Shown: positions 8,872 through 17,962, numbered from the stretch's first letter. The stretch: 64,000 nucleotides of DNA from Catenovulum sp. 2E275 (GCF_025515275.1 NZ_JAOPFU010000001.1:1-64000), one strand, 5' to 3'. Program-made: numbers and translations. Notes: a model not told the origin generated them from the letters alone.

Positions 8872-8910
8872 CAATTAACGTTGACTTTAATATAGGGACA
8901 AGATTAACTT
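8872..8910. promoter_or_regulatory. LysR-type operator-like site before the DJ-1 operon
   Basis: The stretch CAATTAACGTTGACTTTAAT and the following GGACAAGATTAACTT align closely with the perfect palindrome at 44911-44950 before the intact LysR gene (shared parts TTAAC, TTGACTTT, ATATA, GATTAACTT or its variant). The DJ-1 gene lies on one side and a LysR gene remnant on the other. That is the usual place for a LysR operator in a divergent pair. Confidence 0.6.
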
Positions 8911-8948
8911 AACAAAAATGAATAATTTTTATTTGTAAGTTCCAAAAA

Positions 8949-9053
8949 ATGAATATCGAGAATAAAGATTTTAATTTGCTATATTTATTGTCGTTTCTAA
9001 CAAAAGGTGAGAACGATTATACTGATATAAGAATTAATTACCTGTCAAAATAA
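8949..9053 (+). pseudogene. 5' remnant of a LysR-family regulator gene
   Basis: The first 41 coding bases, plus the adenines before the ATG, are identical to the start of the intact LysR gene at 44984. The shared reading is MNIENKDFNLLYL, after which the match stops and the frame ends at a TAA after 34 codons. The helix-turn-helix that follows in the intact copy is gone. The remnant is divergent from the DJ-1 gene, as a LysR regulator of that gene would be. The rest of the original gene was probably lost or replaced when the regulator was copied or moved. Confidence 0.75.
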
Positions 9054-9150
9054 GGCTTACAGAGGGATCAAAACCACTCACGAAAAAAAATTATAATGAT
9101 ATGAGAATTTAAGCCACTCATCCTCATCAAAATCATTTAAGAGCAGTAAT

Positions 9151-9180
9151 ATATACTCAACGGTATTCTGCTGAGTATAT
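9151..9180 (-). terminator. Hairpin after the binding-protein gene
   Basis: Arms ATATACTCA and TGAGTATAT with a 12-base loop begin nine bases past the stop codon. The stem is all weak pairs except three, and no long U-tract follows on the minus strand, so efficiency is doubtful. Confidence 0.45.
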
Positions 9181-9188
9181 TTGAAAGT

Positions 9189-10046
9189 TTATTCTAAATT
9201 ATCAACTGAAAACCAAAGCCGATTATCTTCTAGTGGGGTCTCATCTGAAAGTAGTGGGTTTTGGACTTTTAAGACGACTCTGTCTTTGATTTTACTTTTA
9301 GAAAGTCCCGATTGAATTAAAGGATGTTGATAAAAAAATTGATCAAATTCACCTGACTCTATGGCTTTATATAAACCAGTTTCAATTGCTTTATATAATT
9401 TTGTATTGTTTTTATTCACAAAAAAATATGCAGGTAATGGGTAAACAATCATTAACTTAGCTTCAACTTGTAAAGGTAAACCAGGATGCGCATCCATTTC
9501 GGCCCAAGGTGAATAAACGCTACGTGGTAGATAATCAAACCGTCCACCTTCTAACATATAAAACAAATTTTCGTACTTGGTTGTACCAACTACGTTTAAA
9601 CCGGCCTGCTTTAAAATTTCCGCATCGACCCAACTGGAAACCTGGCCAGCTTTAAGCTGGGCGAGTTGATGTAAAGAACTGATTCGGTCAAATTTAGCTT
9701 GTTCACCTTGACGAATCAAAAATATTCGATGACCAAGTAAACCTTTAAATAATGGCACTCGGATGGGTAAAAATTTATCTTCGTATTCTTTAGATGTACC
9801 AACCCAAGCAATATCAATATTGTCTTGCTCCAAGTCATTTAATAGTTTTGTTTGAGTTAAATACTCTGGTTCAGCTTTAAATTCATACTGGGTATCACTG
9901 TAAGATAAAGCAAGTTTAAGTAAACTTAACTGATACTCTTCTTTAGCAGAGTTGATTGTATTATGCCTGATAGTTTCAGCGTGCAGGACAAAAGCAGGTA
10001 AGCTCAATAAACAGCAAGCAACAACAAAATGTTTGATAGATTTCAC
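9189..10046 (-). CDS. Periplasmic solute-binding-like protein
   Basis: A 285-residue exported protein with a signal peptide ending at VLHAE. It resembles the SBP_bac_3-like transporter substrate-binding proteins common in Alteromonadales, as shown by the pattern LLNDLEQDNIDIAWVGTSKEYE, LPIRVPLFKGLLGHRIFLI and YENLFYMLEGGRFDYLPRS. No permease or ATPase gene lies nearby, so it may act as a sensor or orphan binding protein and not as part of a local importer. It follows the PL6-like gene on the same strand, but a strong hairpin at 10088-10120 separates them. Its ligand cannot be inferred. Confidence 0.75.
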   Translation of the reverse strand: MKSIKHFVVACCLLSLPAFVLHAETIRHNTINSAKEEYQLSLLKLALSYSDTQYEFKAEPEYLTQTKLLNDLEQDNIDIAWVGTSKEYEDKFLPIRVPLFKGLLGHRIFLIRQGEQAKFDRISSLHQLAQLKAGQVSSWVDAEILKQAGLNVVGTTKYENLFYMLEGGRFDYLPRSVYSPWAEMDAHPGLPLQVEAKLMIVYPLPAYFFVNKNNTKLYKAIETGLYKAIESGEFDQFFYQHPLIQSGLSKSKIKDRVVLKVQNPLLSDETPLEDNRLWFSVDNLE

Positions 10047-10087
10047 TTAACCAACCTCATGATTATTTTTTAATAAAAGATAGTTAG

Positions 10088-10120
10088 CCCTTTGCCTCAG
10101 AGCCTAAATGAGACAAAGGG
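10088..10120 (-). terminator. Hairpin terminator after the PL6-like gene
   Basis: Arms CCCTTTGCCTCA and TGAGACAAAGGG pair with one mismatch around a nine-base loop, 15 bases after the stop codon. On the minus strand it runs into GGCTAACTATC and then T-rich sequence, so it is a stable stem with a modest U-tract. Confidence 0.6.
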
Positions 10121-10134
10121 GTTAGGGTTTATAC

Positions 10135-12420
10135 TTAGTTAAATGTCCAGTTGGTTTTAGGACCCACTTCAGTAGTCGATAGCTTATATAATTGAGTTAA
10201 ATCAGCTCCGATACCGGACTGAGCACCAGTGCCACTAATAAGAGCTTGACTATTCACGCTAATAGCAGCTTCATCTAAACCACCTGATGTTGTTGAGAAA
10301 TCAACCGAACCACCATCTGTTAATGCATTTACAAAAAAGTGATTGTTAGCAATAACTGAATTTGAATTGATTACACAGCCTGCACTATCAAAATCAGCCG
10401 AAACAGTCGCTTCAGATTTAGCACCATTATCGTTGGTCATTTCTGCTGCAATTAAATTATTAGTCGTATCTAACCAAGGGGATAAGTCTTTACATTGACC
10501 ATCTTTATCATCGAATGCAATTGCTTGAGCCGTATTAAAAATAGTATTGTTATTCATCACTACTTTTAATTCAGATTCGGTATAATTAGCTATAAAGGTT
10601 TTATTTCCTGAGTTATCAAGGTAATCAGCATGGATAAAAAGTGCTCCTCTGTCACCTCCAGTGTAAGCATCATTTTCAACATAGTTGTTGCTAATCATGT
10701 GGCCTAAATTACTAAAACCAATACCACCTGATTTTTGTCCTGAAATAATAATGTTACTTTCAACTGTATTAAACGCACCATCTTCTAATGAAATCATGCC
10801 GATTGAATTTAAAATTGTATTCCCTTTGATAGTATTATTTGAGCCTTGTACTTTAATTAAACGCTCTTTTACCTCAATATCATCAAATAAGTTGTACTGA
10901 ATTAAATGTTTACCATCACCAGTTGAATCATCCCCAGTTGAGCGCCCTAATTGAATAACATAAGACCCACTATGTGCACTACTGCTAGGTTTTATATTGG
11001 TAAAATGATTATACTGAACAATATTGCTTTCATTTTTGCCAATATCTGGATCAATATAAATAGAAATAGCACCACTTTTATCATTATCGGTATCACTACC
11101 AGAGAATAAATTACGTTCGATAATGCTGTTAGTGCCTTTTAATTCAATCCAGTTAAAACCTGTTGTACCTGTATGGTCTTTAAAGGTTGAGTTTTTTACA
11201 ACAACATTATCACCATTCATCAGCAACATCGCATCGGTTGAACTTGATGAGTCACATTCAGTATCACCAGAACCGGCACCAACTAAAAAAGCATCATTAT
11301 TTTCAAAAACTAGACCATCAATCACAAGGTTATTGGCTTTTAATGCAATACAAGTAGCACCCGATATAACTGCACTGCTGTCTTTAGTACGGGTTAATTT
11401 AACCCCATTCACCGCCACAACAACTTCATCACTAATGTCTGCATAACTTCCACCACTTGCGCTGGCTAATGCAACAACATCATTTTCAGCAATTTTAGTC
11501 ATAGCATCCAATAATTCTGCACCATTTTTAACTACGTATGAATACACAACATCATTCGCTGTTTCAGTTAATGCTTTTGTGCCATTTTGATAATTCACTG
11601 TAACAGAGATAGTTTTTTCTAAATCAGAATTTTGCACTATATAGTTTGAACTGGTTGCGCCACTAATTTCAGTATCATCAGCAAACCACTGGTAAGTGGC
11701 TGTTGTATCGGCAACACTTAATGTTGCAGTTAAAGAGTCACCTAAAATAATATCTGTAGATTTGCTCAGCGTTAAACTATAAGAAGCAGGGTCAATAATT
11801 GGATTCGTTTTTACTGATATAGGCATTTCAACAAGCCCTAACGCATCTGTGTATTCTGCTTGTACAGAAATCTGCTGTCCTATATCTGTTACTAAAGTTG
11901 TATAAGTTTCCGTGGTTGCTCCCGCAATTTCCACATCATTTGAAAACCATTTATAACTGATTTCACTCTCAACCCCATCAGCATCATCTACTTGGGCACT
12001 TAAAACAGTGCCAAATGCAATTACGCCATCATCAGGGATCCCAGTAATAGAAACCACACCATCGCTAATCATTTCAGGAACTGCTTGTGTGGTTTTAATT
12101 AATATACTTTCGTTATTACCACTATCATCTTTATATTCAGCTTTAACAGAAATATACGCACCAACATCATTAGCAGATAACTGGTAAGTATTTCCTGATA
12201 AGCCATTAATCACCTCTGAATCCTGCATCCAAGTGTAACTTACAGATCCACTTATCCCATCGGCATCTGCTACATTTACAGATAATTCATTGCCAACAGC
12301 AACTTCCCCAGTTAATTGAATTGTGCCTTTAGCATTTGCCGGTTCAAAATCGTCATATACGCCATTACATCCAGAAAGTAATAAAGTGGCAATTGATATA
12401 GAAATTAATTTTTTATTCAT
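10135..12420 (-). CDS. PL6-like beta-helix lipoprotein with three Ig-like domains
   Basis: A 761-residue lipoprotein (lipobox LLSGC). Three Ig-like repeats of about 85 residues come first (roughly 30-110, 120-205, 212-290), each with a Y.W/Y.WF core and a VTDIGQQISV-like end. From about 295 a right-handed beta-helix follows the PL6 alginate-lyase pattern strand by strand. Where the two other PL6 proteins here have catalytic VKSG and LRHG, this one reads VQGS (Gln525) and LEDG (Glu546), so the usual lysine and arginine appear replaced. It may bind alginate without cutting, or cut by other residues. Only one helix domain is present, unlike the two-domain partners. It is divergent from a PL7 gene, with regulon motifs in between. 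Confidence 0.75.
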   Translation of the reverse strand: MNKKLISISIATLLLSGCNGVYDDFEPANAKGTIQLTGEVAVGNELSVNVADADGISGSVSYTWMQDSEVINGLSGNTYQLSANDVGAYISVKAEYKDDSGNNESILIKTTQAVPEMISDGVVSITGIPDDGVIAFGTVLSAQVDDADGVESEISYKWFSNDVEIAGATTETYTTLVTDIGQQISVQAEYTDALGLVEMPISVKTNPIIDPASYSLTLSKSTDIILGDSLTATLSVADTTATYQWFADDTEISGATSSNYIVQNSDLEKTISVTVNYQNGTKALTETANDVVYSYVVKNGAELLDAMTKIAENDVVALASASGGSYADISDEVVVAVNGVKLTRTKDSSAVISGATCIALKANNLVIDGLVFENNDAFLVGAGSGDTECDSSSSTDAMLLMNGDNVVVKNSTFKDHTGTTGFNWIELKGTNSIIERNLFSGSDTDNDKSGAISIYIDPDIGKNESNIVQYNHFTNIKPSSSAHSGSYVIQLGRSTGDDSTGDGKHLIQYNLFDDIEVKERLIKVQGSNNTIKGNTILNSIGMISLEDGAFNTVESNIIISGQKSGGIGFSNLGHMISNNYVENDAYTGGDRGALFIHADYLDNSGNKTFIANYTESELKVVMNNNTIFNTAQAIAFDDKDGQCKDLSPWLDTTNNLIAAEMTNDNGAKSEATVSADFDSAGCVINSNSVIANNHFFVNALTDGGSVDFSTTSGGLDEAAISVNSQALISGTGAQSGIGADLTQLYKLSTTEVGPKTNWTFN

Positions 12421-12757
12421 CTTGATACCCTATGTGTTTAATTAAGACCAGTATAAAACCAACCAATGACTTACAATAAGTATCATTTTGTAAAACAAAA
12501 AAGTCAACAATTATTTAATACAAAGAAAACAAAAATCCAATCAACCCCGAGTTTAAGAGCTTTAATTGTATTTTTATTAAGCTAATTAATAGTTAAACCT
12601 GCTTTAAAAACAAAATAAACATGCAAAATCAAGTTTAACAAACAAGATAAAAACAAAAAATGTAAAACAAATTTAAATTTTAATGTATTAATAATTAACT
12701 TTATTGTGTAACATTAATTATTATTTGTTTTACAAGTAAGTCACTAAAGAGGTCTAA
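12421..12757. promoter_or_regulatory. Divergent control region between PL6-like and PL7 genes
   Basis: This 337-base gap is very A/T-rich. It carries TGACTTACAATAAG at 12467-12480 and the palindrome TTTTGT-AAA-ACAAAA at 12486-12500 on the PL6-like side. On the PL7 side it carries TTGTTTTACAA followed by GTAAGTCA at 12725-12743. These match the motif found before other alginate genes, so both promoters probably belong to the FadR-type regulon. The middle of the gap shows no gene. Confidence 0.6.
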
Positions 12758-13834
12758 ATGAAAAATAAAGTGCTATTCCCACCTATCATGATTGCAATAC
12801 TCAGTGCGTGTGCCACAACTTCATCTGAAGATATTCAGAGCAGCTCGACTGTACCAGCAACTCAATTTGATTTAAGCCAGTGGAAGATTACACTTCCAAT
12901 AGATGATAATAAGGACGGCAAAATAGATGAGGTAGATGTAAAAGATCTTCAAAAGTTCTCACATCCTGATTTTTTCTATTTGAATTCAGGTGGCGGTATG
13001 GTGTTTGCAGCGCCCAATAAAGCCATTACAACAGCTAATTCATCAAATACTCGCAGTGAATTAAGACAAATGCCTAGAGGCACTAATACCAAAATAAAAA
13101 CAAACTATCCGTTAAATAATTTTGCAATCGCAGCACACCCACTTGCGAATCGTTTTGCCTCTGTCGGTGGTAAAATGCAAGCCACACTCAAAGTTGATCA
13201 TGTTGCCAAAAGAGCAAAATATCCAAACAAGCCACCTGCCTTTTCTGTTGTAATTGGTCAAATTCATGCAGGTAAAGACCAAAATCTAATAGAAAAAAAT
13301 TTAGGTTTTGGCTGGGGTAATGAACCAATCAAAGTTTATTATAAAAAATGGCCTGATCATCAGACTGGTTCAGTATTTTGGACTTATGAGCGAAACTTAG
13401 CAAAAGATGATCCTAACCGCACAGATATTGCTTATCCGGTATGGGGAAATACTTGGGACTTACCTGACGATCCAAAACAACAAGGGATCGCATTAGGTGA
13501 AGCGTTTAGCTATGAAATTAATGTATATGAAAATATTATGCATTTAACATTTTCAGCTAAAGGCAAGCCAACAGTAAAGTATGAAATTGATTTATCAAAT
13601 AATATTGATGCTTATGGTAACGTCGACGAATTAGATAATCCATACGGTTATACTGGCGACTGGCATTATTTTAAAGCCGGAGCTTATAATCAATGTAGCT
13701 CAAAAGATGCACCAGGCGGTTGGTATACAGCCTGCCTAGGCACAGGCGATTGGGAGACAGACAAACAAAATGGGGATTATACTCAAGTTACTTTTAACCA
13801 ATTAACACTTAGCCAAGCAACTAAACCAGAATAA
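12758..13834 (+). CDS. PL7 alginate lyase, single-domain lipoprotein
   Basis: A 358-residue family 7 polysaccharide lyase that cleaves alginate by beta-elimination. The N-terminus is a lipoprotein signal (LSACAT), so it is probably anchored in the outer membrane. The three family motifs are present: RSELRQM, VVIGQIHAG and YFKAGAYNQC, giving the Arg, Gln-His and Tyr of the active cleft. A calcium-loop-like DDNKDGKIDEVD follows the first strand, as in the other two PL7 proteins here. QIH, with Ile in the middle, is often linked to activity on G-rich or mixed blocks, but that is only a family tendency. GAGGT precedes the start. There is no carbohydrate-binding module, unlike the two paralogues. 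Confidence 0.93.
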   Translation: MKNKVLFPPIMIAILSACATTSSEDIQSSSTVPATQFDLSQWKITLPIDDNKDGKIDEVDVKDLQKFSHPDFFYLNSGGGMVFAAPNKAITTANSSNTRSELRQMPRGTNTKIKTNYPLNNFAIAAHPLANRFASVGGKMQATLKVDHVAKRAKYPNKPPAFSVVIGQIHAGKDQNLIEKNLGFGWGNEPIKVYYKKWPDHQTGSVFWTYERNLAKDDPNRTDIAYPVWGNTWDLPDDPKQQGIALGEAFSYEINVYENIMHLTFSAKGKPTVKYEIDLSNNIDAYGNVDELDNPYGYTGDWHYFKAGAYNQCSSKDAPGGWYTACLGTGDWETDKQNGDYTQVTFNQLTLSQATKPE

Positions 13835-13868
13835 CCCCAGCTTTATCATGGCTGTATTTATAAATACT

Positions 13869-13905
13869 CTATTTTTCTGTGGCATGATTTGCTACAGAAA
13901 AATAG
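13869..13905 (+). terminator. Hairpin after the PL7 gene
   Basis: Arms CTATTTTTCTGT and ACAGAAAAATAG pair perfectly around a 13-base centre that can extend with GCA/TGC. It lies 34 bases after the stop codon. No U-tract follows, so it may be a stabilising stem or be used from either side. Confidence 0.55.
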
Positions 13906-14165
13906 TAACTAAAGTAACCTAGCCGGCTTATTCCCCTAAAAGCATAGTTATTTTTCTACAAGATATAAAATTTAACTCAATTAATGTGGTATACAGCCAA
14001 AGAAAACCAAACACAATAAATAAGGGGCTAAATAAGAGAAAGGTTTAGGCTAATAATCAGATCTGAATATTAATGTTAAAATAAGTCTTATGTAATAGAT
14101 TAAATCCGAGGCTAGCTGATATTCCAACTAAAAAACGACTATCATCCAAAGTTATAGTTATTCAA
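13906..14165. other. Non-coding stretch between convergent genes
   Basis: No open frame with a ribosome site, no repeat and no RNA gene was recognised here. It lies between the 3' ends of the PL7 gene and of the long alginate operon. Confidence 0.6.
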
Positions 14166-14189
14166 TAAAAAAAGCTCGTCCCTGAGCTT
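14166..14189 (-). terminator. Intrinsic terminator of the long alginate operon
   Basis: On the minus strand AAGCTC, a six-base loop and GAGCTT are followed by TTTTT. It lies 35 bases after the fbp stop codon and closes the operon that starts with the TonB receptor at 28014. Confidence 0.85.
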
Positions 14190-14223
14190 ACACGACACTA
14201 CTCTTTACAAAAGTCTAAAATCA

Positions 14224-15195
14224 TCATTGAGCATAATAAAATTGGCACTGCTCAACTTCTTCAGCCGCACCTAAAATAACAGGAACTCTTTGATGAAGCT
14301 CAGCTAACTCAATATCCAAAATACCTTGCTCACCGGTTGATGCCTTGCCTCCGGCATTTTCGATTAATAATGCCATCGGATAAGCTTCATATAACAATCT
14401 AAGTTTAGCGGGCTTATTGGGATCTCTTTTATCCTGAGGGTATAAAAATATACCGCCACGTGTTAACACTCGGTGAACATCACCAACCATGGCACCATTC
14501 CAACGCATATTGTAACGCTTTTTTCTGATCCCAACTTCACCTTTCAAAAGATCATTAATGTAGTATTGAATAGGTTCAAACCAAAACCGAGAATTAGCCA
14601 TATTAATTGAAAACTCAGCCGTTGTATTAGGCACATTCACTAATTCAGAAGCAGCAATAAATTCCCCAGTGGTTTTATCAAGCGTAAAACTGTGGGTACA
14701 TTTACCAACCGTAAGCATTAATACTGTTGCAGAACCATATAGTACATACCCTGCCGCTAGTTGGCGGCGACCAGATAAGTAAAATTGTTGAGGATCACCG
14801 GGGTTTAATGCGGAATTAGCAGGTAATATGGTAAAAATAGTGCCAATTTGCCCGTTGATATCAATGTTAGTTGAACCATCTAAAGGATCAAATGCAACAT
14901 TAAAATGACCAGTTTGATTTGCCGCCACAACGCTTTCTTCTTCTTCAGAAGCAATAGAACAAACAAAGCGATTAGAGGTTAGGTAATTTTTTAATATATC
15001 ATTGGCGATAATATCTAATTTTTTTTGGGTCTCTCCTTGAACATTCTGTACTTCTGTAACGCCGAGCACACCGCTCAAAGCCCCTTGCCCAACCCTAAAT
15101 GAAATATCCTTACAAGCAGCAATTAAACTGAACAATACCGATTGAAGTTCAGCATTAATCTGCTCATCTTCCAAAATATTAATCAAACGCTTCAT
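14224..15195 (-). CDS. fbp: Class I fructose-1,6-bisphosphatase
   Basis: A 323-residue enzyme that removes the 1-phosphate of fructose-1,6-bisphosphate, the committing step of gluconeogenesis. The metal-binding signature FDPLDGSTNIDINGQIGTIF is complete, and the substrate-binding region KKRYNMRWNGAMVGDVHRVL with YPQDKRDPNKPAKLRLLYE is present. The start overlaps the aldolase stop by four bases (ATGA), which means tight co-translation. It is the last gene of the alginate operon. Its place there suggests dedicated conversion of alginate-derived triose phosphate into hexose phosphate; a second housekeeping fbp elsewhere would be expected but cannot be seen. Confidence 0.94.
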   Translation of the reverse strand: MKRLINILEDEQINAELQSVLFSLIAACKDISFRVGQGALSGVLGVTEVQNVQGETQKKLDIIANDILKNYLTSNRFVCSIASEEEESVVAANQTGHFNVAFDPLDGSTNIDINGQIGTIFTILPANSALNPGDPQQFYLSGRRQLAAGYVLYGSATVLMLTVGKCTHSFTLDKTTGEFIAASELVNVPNTTAEFSINMANSRFWFEPIQYYINDLLKGEVGIRKKRYNMRWNGAMVGDVHRVLTRGGIFLYPQDKRDPNKPAKLRLLYEAYPMALLIENAGGKASTGEQGILDIELAELHQRVPVILGAAEEVEQCQFYYAQ

Positions 15196-16310
15196 GCTGG
15201 TTTCTCTGTTCGGTTAAGACAATTCAGATCTTTAAATGTAGTAGCTAAACGATCAGCCATACTTTCTTCAGCTTTGCGTAACCAGACTCTAGGATCATAA
15301 TATTTTTTATTTGGCTTATCCTCACCGTCAGGGTTACCAATCTGACCCTGTAAATATCCTTCATTTTCAAGGTAATATTGTTTTATACCGTCCCATGTTG
15401 CCCATTGAGTATCTGTATCAATATTCATTTTAATCACACCGTATGATATGGCATCCTGAATATCTTGTAATGCAGAGCCAGATCCACCATGAAAGACAAA
15501 ATCTAAACTATTAGCATCCAAATCAAACTTTTCACTAACGTATGCTTGAGAATTTTTTAAGATCTGCGGAGTCAGTTTTACATTACCCGGTTTGTAAACA
15601 CCATGCACATTACCAAACGAAGCGGCAATGATGAAATTAGGACTAACTTCACTTAATTTTTCAAAAGCATAAGCCACATCTTCAGGTTGAGTATACAAAG
15701 AAGCACTATCAATACCGGTATTATCAACACCATCTTCTTCACCGCCAGTACAACCTAACTCAATTTCAAGTGTCATTTCCATTTTACTCATTCGAGCTAA
15801 ATAAGACTGGCAGATTTCAATATTTTCTTGTAAAGATTCTTCAGATAAATCAATCATATGTGAGCTAAATAGAGGTTTGCCATGCTGTTTATAAAAAGCT
15901 TCACCTGCATCTAATAAACCATCTATCCAAGGCAATAAATTTTTAGCGGCATGATCCGTGTGTAAAATAACAGGCACACCATAAGCTTTAGCTGCATAAT
16001 GCACATAATGAGCACCAGCCACAGCACCAGCTACAGAGGCTTCAATACCTTGTAAACCAGAGCCTTTACCGATAAAAAAGCCTGCTCCGCCATTTGAAAA
16101 CTGAATGATCACAGGAGAATTTGCTTTTTTTGCAGCTTCCAAAGTTGCATTGACCGAGTTAGTACCCACAACGTTGACCGCGGGGTAAGCAAATTGATTA
16201 CGTTTGGCATAAGTAAAAAGCGCAGAAACTTGCTCACCTGTCATTACACCACCGCCAGCTATCATGTTTAAAATAGCTTGGTCTGTATAGTTCACTTTTT
16301 TAAAATTCAT
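15192..16310 (-). CDS. fba: Class II fructose-bisphosphate aldolase
   Basis: A 372-residue zinc-dependent aldolase of the class IIA (E. coli FbaA-like) type, which condenses dihydroxyacetone phosphate and glyceraldehyde-3-phosphate. Zinc and catalytic residues are visible in VILHTDHAAK, LEIELGCTGGEEDGVDN, FGNVHGVY and FVFHGGSGS. The frame opens at 16364 with an unlikely leader; the ATG at 16310, two bases after the tpiA stop, gives the normal N-terminus MNFKKVNYTD. It lies between tpiA and fbp in the alginate operon, where it would run in the gluconeogenic direction. Confidence 0.94.
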   Translation of the reverse strand: MNFKKVNYTDQAILNMIAGGGVMTGEQVSALFTYAKRNQFAYPAVNVVGTNSVNATLEAAKKANSPVIIQFSNGGAGFFIGKGSGLQGIEASVAGAVAGAHYVHYAAKAYGVPVILHTDHAAKNLLPWIDGLLDAGEAFYKQHGKPLFSSHMIDLSEESLQENIEICQSYLARMSKMEMTLEIELGCTGGEEDGVDNTGIDSASLYTQPEDVAYAFEKLSEVSPNFIIAASFGNVHGVYKPGNVKLTPQILKNSQAYVSEKFDLDANSLDFVFHGGSGSALQDIQDAISYGVIKMNIDTDTQWATWDGIKQYYLENEGYLQGQIGNPDGEDKPNKKYYDPRVWLRKAEESMADRLATTFKDLNCLNRTEKPA

Positions 16311-16312
16311 TT

Positions 16313-17095
16313 TTAGACTCCAGTTACCAGTTGTGTCTCTGCCTGAACACTTGCTTGCTGACAAATATTAACAAAGTGTTCAGGATCTAAACTTGCACCA
16401 CCAACCAATAATCCATCAATATCAGGCTGGCTTAATAATTCTTTGGCATTGGTTTTATTCACGCTGCCACCGTACAATAAACGAATTTTTTCTGCGGTAT
16501 CAGCCCCATAAAGAGCAATTAATTCCTGACGAATAAATTGATGAACTTCTTGCGCAATTTCCGGAGATGCCGCTTTACCTGTACCAATAGCCCAAACAGG
16601 TTCATAAGCAATACAAAGTGATTTATTTTTTAAGTCTAAACCTTCTAACCCTTCCGCCAATTGGCGAGTTAATACATCTCTTGTAATTTGATTTTCCCGC
16701 TCTTCACTATTTTCACCAATACATAGCACTGGAGTTAAGCCGGTGTTTAACGCACGCTGAACTTTAATTTGACAGCTTGCATTGTTCTCTCGAAACATAG
16801 AACGGCGTTCAGAATGGCCAATTAAACAATATTTACACCCTGCTTCTTTTAGCATCTGGGCAGATGTTTCACCGGTAAAAGCACCAGATTCAAATTTACT
16901 CACATTCTGACTACCTATTCTAATTTCAGAATGTTGTAAAAAATTCAGCATATCCCGAATATATATATACGGAGGGCAAACCACGATCTCAGCTTCGTAA
17001 TGTTTACGAATAAAAGAAACCACCGAACTACATAACAAATCTATGCCGCCATTTAGTTTCCAGTTGGCAATAATGATTGGGCGTCTTATATGCAT
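16313..17095 (-). CDS. tpiA: Triosephosphate isomerase
   Basis: A 260-residue isomerase that interconverts glyceraldehyde-3-phosphate and dihydroxyacetone phosphate. All active-site motifs are intact: ANWKLNG (Lys), LIGHSERR (His), AYEPVWAIGTG (Glu) and the phosphate loop LLYGGSV. It follows eda by 58 bases and precedes the aldolase by two. The glyceraldehyde-3-phosphate made by KDPG aldolase is its direct substrate, so the gene order follows the pathway. It is probably a second copy beside a housekeeping gene, which is inference. Confidence 0.95.
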   Translation of the reverse strand: MHIRRPIIIANWKLNGGIDLLCSSVVSFIRKHYEAEIVVCPPYIYIRDMLNFLQHSEIRIGSQNVSKFESGAFTGETSAQMLKEAGCKYCLIGHSERRSMFRENNASCQIKVQRALNTGLTPVLCIGENSEERENQITRDVLTRQLAEGLEGLDLKNKSLCIAYEPVWAIGTGKAASPEIAQEVHQFIRQELIALYGADTAEKIRLLYGGSVNKTNAKELLSQPDIDGLLVGGASLDPEHFVNICQQASVQAETQLVTGV

Positions 17096-17153
17096 TTTTT
17101 AATACCTATAAATATCTATTAAGGGAGACATCCGTGTCATGTCGAGAAGACGA

Positions 17154-17774
17154 CTAAATTTGGCTAGCCTGTTCACAAGCTTGGGTTATTTGTTGCCATT
17201 GCTCGGCATCAATCCAAGCTTTATTAGCTAACCAAGTGCCACCAGCAGCAGCTACATTAGGTAAATTAATAAACTCAGCTAAATTCTCAGGGTTGACACC
17301 TCCGGTTGGGCAAAACTTCACATCCTGAAAAACGCTTGAAACTGCCTTTAAAAATGCAACACCACCACATAAAGATGCAGGGAAAAGTTTCATTTCTCTA
17401 AAACCAAATTCGTGAGCTAACGCAATATCAGCCGTGTTAGATACACCCGGAACAACCGGCACACTGCACTGGCTTAACGCGGTTAATAATTTAGGGGTTA
17501 TTGCTGGTGTAATAATAAAGTCCGCGCCCGCTTCAATGGCTTTATTTAAAGTATCTTCATTTAAAATTGTGCCTGCACCAACTTGTAACTTAGGAAAAGC
17601 TTGTTTAATTGCGCTTAAAGCAGTTAATGAGCCAGCGGTTCGTAAAACGACTTCAACAACGTTAATACCACCTTGCACCATTGCCTGAGCAGTTTTAACT
17701 CCCTGCTCTTCATTATCAACCTGAATAATAGGCAGCACTTTTTGATTGCCCATTAACTCGGAAAAAGTTTTCAT
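17154..17774 (-). CDS. eda: KDPG aldolase
   Basis: A 206-residue class I aldolase that splits 2-keto-3-deoxy-6-phosphogluconate into pyruvate and glyceraldehyde-3-phosphate. The catalytic glutamate lies in VVEVVLRTAG and the Schiff-base lysine in MKLFPAS, with the C-terminal phosphate-binding FCPTGGVNPEN and AAGGTWL. It acts directly after KDG kinase, encoded 188 bases upstream on the same strand. AAGG precedes the start. This is the last step specific to alginate monomer catabolism. Confidence 0.95.
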   Translation of the reverse strand: MKTFSELMGNQKVLPIIQVDNEEQGVKTAQAMVQGGINVVEVVLRTAGSLTALSAIKQAFPKLQVGAGTILNEDTLNKAIEAGADFIITPAITPKLLTALSQCSVPVVPGVSNTADIALAHEFGFREMKLFPASLCGGVAFLKAVSSVFQDVKFCPTGGVNPENLAEFINLPNVAAAGGTWLANKAWIDAEQWQQITQACEQASQI

Positions 17775-17814
17775 TATTAATACCTTTTAAACCGTGTGTT
17801 AAATTTAAAACCAT

Positions 17815-17876
17815 TTAACTCAGAACGAGTTAAGTGTTATTAAAACCATCTTCATTTAAATAAATTCAGATGGTTT
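17815..17876 (-). other. Two hairpins between kdgK and eda
   Basis: TTAACTC-AGAAC-GAGTTAA lies at 17815-17833, and AAACCATCT with AGATGGTTT at 17843-17851 and 17868-17876. Neither has a U-tract on the minus strand. In the 188-base gap inside the operon they may act as RNA-processing or stability elements. Confidence 0.45.
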
Positions 17877-17962
17877 CTAACGAGCTTTCAACTCAGAAAA
17901 TACCCATTATCTTTGAACAAGCCCGTTTGAAACCGCTTGATTAAACCGAACTTAAATTAATC

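Noticed and set aside
14224-17095. tpiA, fba and fbp considered as a chance housekeeping neighbour of the alginate genes
   Set aside because: Spacing of 58, 2 and -4 bases, the same strand and one shared terminator argue for membership in the operon.
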